Part shown: in pieces, positions 60,919 to 64,000 of the stretch
How positions within the stretch are numbered: position 1 is the stretch's first letter
Layout: every line of letters starts with the position of its first letter
Assembly (NCBI GenBank): GCA_947493285.1
Contig: CANLQH010000002.1
Location: 372,001-436,000 of the forward strand
Reading direction: 5' to 3'
DNA from: an uncultured Tenacibaculum sp.
GTDB lineage: Bacteria > Bacteroidota > Bacteroidia > Flavobacteriales > Flavobacteriaceae
Length of the DNA stretch: 64,000 bases
Made by a program: the position numbers and the translations under genes
The notes under the pieces: model-generated
Told to the model about the DNA's origin: nothing
The model's database searches: none
Seen by the model: the letters and a program-made list of their open reading frames with translations, nothing else

Positions 60919-60947
60919 ATACTTTTAAACTAAATTTTCATCCTTTT

Positions 60948-61532
60948 ATGGAATCTTCAAAAGAACTCATTTCTCAATACATACAAACTGTTATAAACAA
61001 TGATTTGTTAAATTCTTTGATTCCAGAAATTATCGACTGTTTTTCTTTTAAAAAACTTTCTAAAAACAAATACTACGTTGAAGAAGGTAAAATATGCAAA
61101 TACTTTTGCTACATAGAAAGTGGAATTTTACAACATTCCATACAAATATCTGATGAAGAAAAAACTACTTATTTAGGATTAAAAAACTCTTGTACAGCTT
61201 CCTTAGAAAGTTTTTTACAGCAAACTACTTCTCGCAAAAGCATAAAGGCATTAAGTGCATGTAATTTATGGGTAATTTCAGTTAATGACTTTAAACACCT
61301 ATTAAACAATAATAAAGCCTTTCATCAATTCTACTATAACTTAATTGAAAATCAGATTTTTTTAATTGATGATTATCGTATTGATTTATTGACTTTAACT
61401 CCAGAAGAACGGTACCAAAAACTATTAGAAAACGAACCTAAATTATTACAAGAAGTACCGCTACATTATTTGGCTTCCTTTCTAGGAATTTCTACTAGAC
61501 ATATGAGTAGAATTCGAAAAAATATAAAATAA
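60948..61532 (+). CDS. Crp/Fnr family transcriptional regulator
   Basis: The 194-residue protein has a cyclic-nucleotide-type beta-roll at about 30-115 (LSKNKYYVEEGKICKYFCYIESGIL; LGLKNSCTASLESFLQQTTSRKSI), a dimerisation helix near 120-145, and a C-terminal DNA-binding region with YLASFLGISTRHMSRIRKNI. It lacks the full RxSA cAMP-binding loop, so the effector may not be cAMP. The HTH is terse and sits at the very end. No obvious target gene lies beside it. Confidence 0.85.
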   Translation: MESSKELISQYIQTVINNDLLNSLIPEIIDCFSFKKLSKNKYYVEEGKICKYFCYIESGILQHSIQISDEEKTTYLGLKNSCTASLESFLQQTTSRKSIKALSACNLWVISVNDFKHLLNNNKAFHQFYYNLIENQIFLIDDYRIDLLTLTPEERYQKLLENEPKLLQEVPLHYLASFLGISTRHMSRIRKNIK

Positions 61533-61567
61533 CGCCAAATGGCTAATATTTGCATGTATTCTTTCAT

Positions 61568-61575
61568 TATTTTTG
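61568..61575 (+). promoter_or_regulatory. -7 element of the 149-residue gene
   Basis: TATTTTTG matches TAnnTTTG; the ATG at 61592 follows after 16 bases. Confidence 0.5.
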
Positions 61576-61591
61576 AATAAATCTTAATTGC

Positions 61592-62041
61592 ATGAGTATT
61601 TTCGGAAAATCAAAAAAACTTTTACCGACTGAATATATTAATTTATCAGATGATTCTTACCCATTTGAAGTAGAGATTACTAGTGCTCAAAAGCATCCAG
61701 AAAAAAAAGATGAGCATTATATAATTTCTATTAATATTAAAAACCAATCAACAAAAGATATTGAATCATTTATGGTTGGTTTTGAGTTCATTTCAAAATT
61801 TCAAGAATATTTTAATCACAAATACGGTTATGCTTCTAAAGTAATTGATATTGGTAAAGGTGGGAGTTTCAATTGGACTTTTTACATTCCTGAAGGGGCT
61901 TTAGTTGGTCATATAATAGCTTATCCTTTTAAAGTACGTTTTCTGGACGGGACTATTTGGAAAGCCGATTTAGATCATGTTACTAAAGAAATAAATAATT
62001 TATATAATTTTACTGTTAACATACAAGAAAACCTAAAATAA
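61592..62041 (+). CDS. Hypothetical beta-rich protein coupled to aminopeptidase P
   Basis: The 149-residue protein has no signal peptide and alternating strands: YPFEVEITSAQKHPEKKDEHYIIS-like near 24-45, NQSTKDIESFMVGFEFISKF near 53-72, and WTFYIPEGALVGHIIAYPFKVRF near 90-112. It looks like an immunoglobulin-like or C2-like beta-sandwich. Its stop overlaps the aminopeptidase start by one base (TAATG), implying coupled translation. I know no function. Confidence 0.65.
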   Translation: MSIFGKSKKLLPTEYINLSDDSYPFEVEITSAQKHPEKKDEHYIISINIKNQSTKDIESFMVGFEFISKFQEYFNHKYGYASKVIDIGKGGSFNWTFYIPEGALVGHIIAYPFKVRFLDGTIWKADLDHVTKEINNLYNFTVNIQENLK

Positions 62042-63333
62042 TGAAATACCATCCAATAAATAGTAAACTGTTTATTAAAAACCGTAAAAACTTTATGGCG
62101 CAAATGAAGCCGAATAGTTTAGCTGTTTTTAACTCAAATGATATATATCCTGTAAGTGCAGATAGTACTTTGCCTTTCGAACAACATCGTGATATTTTCT
62201 TTTTAAGTGGTGTAGATCAAGAAGAGAGTATTCTAGTTGTTTTTCCTGATTGTCCGAAAGAAAATTTACGCGAAGTATTGTTTTTACGTGAAACAAACGA
62301 ACATATTGCTGTTTGGGAAGGTGAGAAATTAACCAAAGAAAAAGCATTAACAACAAGCGGAATAAAATCTGTTTTTTGGTTACAAGATTTAGAAAAAGTT
62401 TTGGCTGAAATGATGGCTTTAGCTGATACCGTTTATATAAATACCAACGAACATTATCGTGCTTCGATAGAAACTGAAACCCGTGAAGCTCGTTTTACAA
62501 AATGGTTATTAGCAAAATACCCTGCGCATACTGTAGCTAAAAGTAATCCTATTTTACAACGCTTACGTTCGGTTAAAGATCAAATAGAATTAGATTTAAT
62601 GCAAACTGCATGTGGTATTACCGAAAAAGGGTTTAGACGTGTGTTAGATTTCGTAAAACCTGGGGTTTGGGAATACGAAATTGAAGCTGAATTTATCCAC
62701 GAATTTATCAGAAATCGATCTAAAAAATTTGCTTATACGCCGATTATTGCTTCTGGTAATAATGCCAATGTATTGCATTATATTGAAAACAATCAGCAAT
62801 GTAAAGCTGGTGAATTAATTTTAATGGATGTAGGTGCTGAGTATGCAAATTATTCATCAGATATGTCTCGTACCATTCCTGTTTCAGGTCGTTTTACCGA
62901 CAGACAAAAATCAGTATATAATGCTGTAAACAGAGTAAAAAATGATGCTACAAAATTATTAGTTCCTGGAACTATTTGGGCAGATTATCATGTTGAAGTT
63001 GGTAAATTAATGACTTCAGAATTATTAGGTTTAGGTTTATTAGATAAAGCTGATGTACAAAATGAAGATCCAAAATGGCCAGCATACAAAAAGTACTTTA
63101 TGCACGGTACTTCGCACCATATGGGATTAGACACACATGATTACGGATTATTACATGAGCCAATGCAAACGAATATGGTATTTACTGTTGAGCCTGGAAT
63201 TTATATACCTGATGAAGGGTTTGGTATTCGTTTAGAAGACGATGTAGTTATTCAAGAAAAAGGAGAACCTTTTAACTTAATGCGTAATATTCCTATTGAA
63301 GCAGACGAGATTGAAGAAATTATGAATAAGTAA
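62041..63333 (+). CDS. pepP: Xaa-Pro aminopeptidase (M24B)
   Basis: Aminopeptidase P removes N-terminal residues that precede proline. The 430-residue protein has the N-terminal creatinase-like domain and a pita-bread catalytic domain. Metal ligands are in ILMDVGAEYANYSSDMSRTIP near 259-279 (two Asp), GTSHHMGLDTHDYG near 354-367 (His), FTVEPGIYIP near 380-389 (Glu) and GIRLEDDVVI near 395-404 (Glu). There is no signal peptide, so it is cytoplasmic. A bidirectional terminator follows. Confidence 0.94.
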   Translation: MKYHPINSKLFIKNRKNFMAQMKPNSLAVFNSNDIYPVSADSTLPFEQHRDIFFLSGVDQEESILVVFPDCPKENLREVLFLRETNEHIAVWEGEKLTKEKALTTSGIKSVFWLQDLEKVLAEMMALADTVYINTNEHYRASIETETREARFTKWLLAKYPAHTVAKSNPILQRLRSVKDQIELDLMQTACGITEKGFRRVLDFVKPGVWEYEIEAEFIHEFIRNRSKKFAYTPIIASGNNANVLHYIENNQQCKAGELILMDVGAEYANYSSDMSRTIPVSGRFTDRQKSVYNAVNRVKNDATKLLVPGTIWADYHVEVGKLMTSELLGLGLLDKADVQNEDPKWPAYKKYFMHGTSHHMGLDTHDYGLLHEPMQTNMVFTVEPGIYIPDEGFGIRLEDDVVIQEKGEPFNLMRNIPIEADEIEEIMNK

Positions 63334-63343
63334 ATTTTTACTT

Positions 63344-63382
63344 AAAAAAGAAACCCTGCAAATTTGCAGGGTTTCTTTTTTC
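63344..63382. terminator. Bidirectional terminator between pepP and the cupredoxin-like gene
   Basis: A near-perfect palindrome with GAAACCCTGCAAA arms has A- and T-runs on either side, so it can end transcription from both convergent genes. Confidence 0.85.
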
Positions 63383-63399
63383 TATAAACTTATATATGT

Positions 63400-63762
63400 T
63401 TACTCTACTTTTAAAGTGTATTGTGGTGTTGGATTTAACGGGCAAAAATACACGTATTCACCTTTTTTAAGTGTTACTTTTTTAGATGTAGACTTGCTAT
63501 TGTTTTTAACCAAAGAAGTTACGTAGGCATCTTTAATATGATGCTCTGCTTCTACTTTTCCTTTAGGTGCTAATACAAAACCTACATCGTGTCCTACAGC
63601 ATTGTTTGAAATTTCAAAAACATAAGTTCCTTCTTTTAAAGTCAACTCTTTTTGTGTGAACTCACCTTTTGTTTGTTCTAAAGCCACTGTTTTTACATCT
63701 TGTGCGTTTGCTTGAAAAGCGATACCTAATATTAATACTAAAATTGCAATAATTCGTTTCAT
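63400..63762 (-). CDS. Secreted cupredoxin-like protein with incomplete copper ligands
   Basis: The 120-residue protein has a signal peptide (MKRIIAILVLILGIAFQANAQ) and a single beta-sandwich domain. A His lies in ISNNAVGHDVGFVLAP near 51-66 and the usual Cys in EYVYFCPLNPTPQY near 102-115. In a standard type-1 site the Cys is followed by His and Met (C-x2-H-x4-M); here the His position is Asn and no Met follows. Copper binding is therefore uncertain; the fold assignment is fair. Confidence 0.78.
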   Translation of the reverse strand: MKRIIAILVLILGIAFQANAQDVKTVALEQTKGEFTQKELTLKEGTYVFEISNNAVGHDVGFVLAPKGKVEAEHHIKDAYVTSLVKNNSKSTSKKVTLKKGEYVYFCPLNPTPQYTLKVE

Positions 63763-63870
63763 TTTGATTTGTTTTTATAATTATTATTTAAGGGTTGAGC
63801 AGCCTTGTAGCCTATAATTATTATAGTTATGCCTCACATAATGCCACAAGAACTAACTCAAAAAATTTTA

Positions 63871-64000
63871 TTACGCGTTTACTGTAAACTTCCCAGCTTC
63901 AACACTTGGAAAATCTATTTCTGTTTCTGCAATGTGGTTAACGTAATTAGTTAAAGTGTTTGCAACTACATTTAACACAATTTCTAAAATGTCCCCATCG
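63871..64000 (-). CDS. C-terminal end of a carboxymuconolactone decarboxylase family protein, truncated by window edge
   Basis: A minus-strand frame enters from the right edge and ends at TAA 63873-63871. The 42 residues seen read GDILEIVLNVVANTLTNYVN, then HIAETEIDFPSVEAGKFTVNA. The segment LEIVxNVVxNTxTNYxNHxAxTEIDFP is the C-terminal pattern of the AhpD-like carboxymuconolactone decarboxylase family. The CxxC active-site part is outside the window. Confidence 0.7.
   Translation of the reverse strand, partial: DGDILEIVLNVVANTLTNYVNHIAETEIDFPSVEAGKFTVNA

Noticed and set aside
61541..61553. TGGCTAATATTTGC as a second sigma-54 site
   Set aside because: The spacing between GG and GC is nine, not ten, and a normal TAnnTTTG element at 61568-61575 explains the gene.
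63813..63827. Palindrome CTATAATTATTATAG between the CMD-family and cupredoxin-like genes
   Set aside because: Too AT-rich and short to call as an operator or terminator; no T-run and no repeat elsewhere.

Overview
The window is a contiguous, gene-dense stretch of an AT-rich (roughly one third G+C by eye) chromosome from the Bacteroidota, almost certainly family Flavobacteriaceae and probably a marine Tenacibaculum- or Polaribacter-like genus. The evidence is: promoters of the TTG-N17-23-TAnnTTTG type and almost no Shine-Dalgarno sequences; gliding and type IX secretion proteins (GldH, and an SprE/PorW-like TPR lipoprotein); a carboxypeptidase-regulatory-domain TonB receptor; many short lipoproteins with SCSS-like lipoboxes; flavobacterial families (DUF4286, DUF4837, DUF5687, DUF1761); and an ATP synthase operon without atpD/atpC. 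No IS element, prophage, CRISPR array or rRNA operon was seen. The one RNA gene recognised is tRNA-Cys(GCA). With the 47-residue gene at 9576-9719 included, no gene-free stretch exceeds about 300 bases.

Layout. 1-4104: the end of a methyltransferase gene, two tandem paralogous membrane-anchored coiled-coil proteins, glyS and a small membrane protein. 4141-9477: a TonB-dependent receptor, then ribF and serS. 9576-14741: a very small gene behind a sigma-54-like promoter (minus strand), then TPR protein, MORN-like protein, DUF4286, rsmA and mgtE (plus strand). 14728-16487: a LysE-type exporter and a ferredoxin-type reductase (minus). 16640-20298: a PadR regulator followed by five tandem paralogous membrane proteins that share a short N-terminal PadR-associated (HAAS-like) domain. 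20300-22782: divergent rsmI and dxs.

22823-31839 (minus strand): a lipoprotein flanked by two identical terminators, the atpB-E-F-H-A-G operon, a DUF6168-like protein, AtpZ, a bactofilin and the SprE/PorW-like lipoprotein. 31933-34736: an ABC ATPase with its DUF5687 permease, then a DUF1761 protein. 34830-43994: a compact minus-strand run read as ricT, gldH, PBP1A, scoA, scoB, a small membrane protein, xth, a LysM transglycosylase and a DUF4837 lipoprotein, joined by short gaps or 1- to 11-base overlaps. 44224-56223 (minus): glnS, an unknown lipoprotein, an AraC-type regulator, M1 and S8 peptidases, an MBL hydrolase, tRNA-Cys, folB, a zinc ribbon protein and a ten-Asp-box secreted protein. 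56358-63333 (plus): rimK with an AstE/aspartoacylase-like hydrolase, a glycine-rich small protein, a DEAD-box helicase, a DUF4382 lipoprotein, a Crp/Fnr-like regulator, a small unknown and aminopeptidase P. 63400-64000 (minus): a cupredoxin-like secreted protein and the end of a carboxymuconolactone-decarboxylase-family gene.

Most of the window is core housekeeping: translation (glyS, serS, glnS, tRNA-Cys, rsmA, rsmI), cofactors (ribF, dxs, folB), energy (ATP synthase), and envelope and gliding functions. The parts most worth a second look are the PadR plus five-paralog array with its operator-like dyad, promoters that put the start codon at the predicted +1 (leaderless transcripts), the sigma-54-like promoter on a 47-residue gene, the hairpin that abuts the sprE-like start codon, the duplicated terminator around one lipoprotein gene, and the rimK/AstE-like pair.
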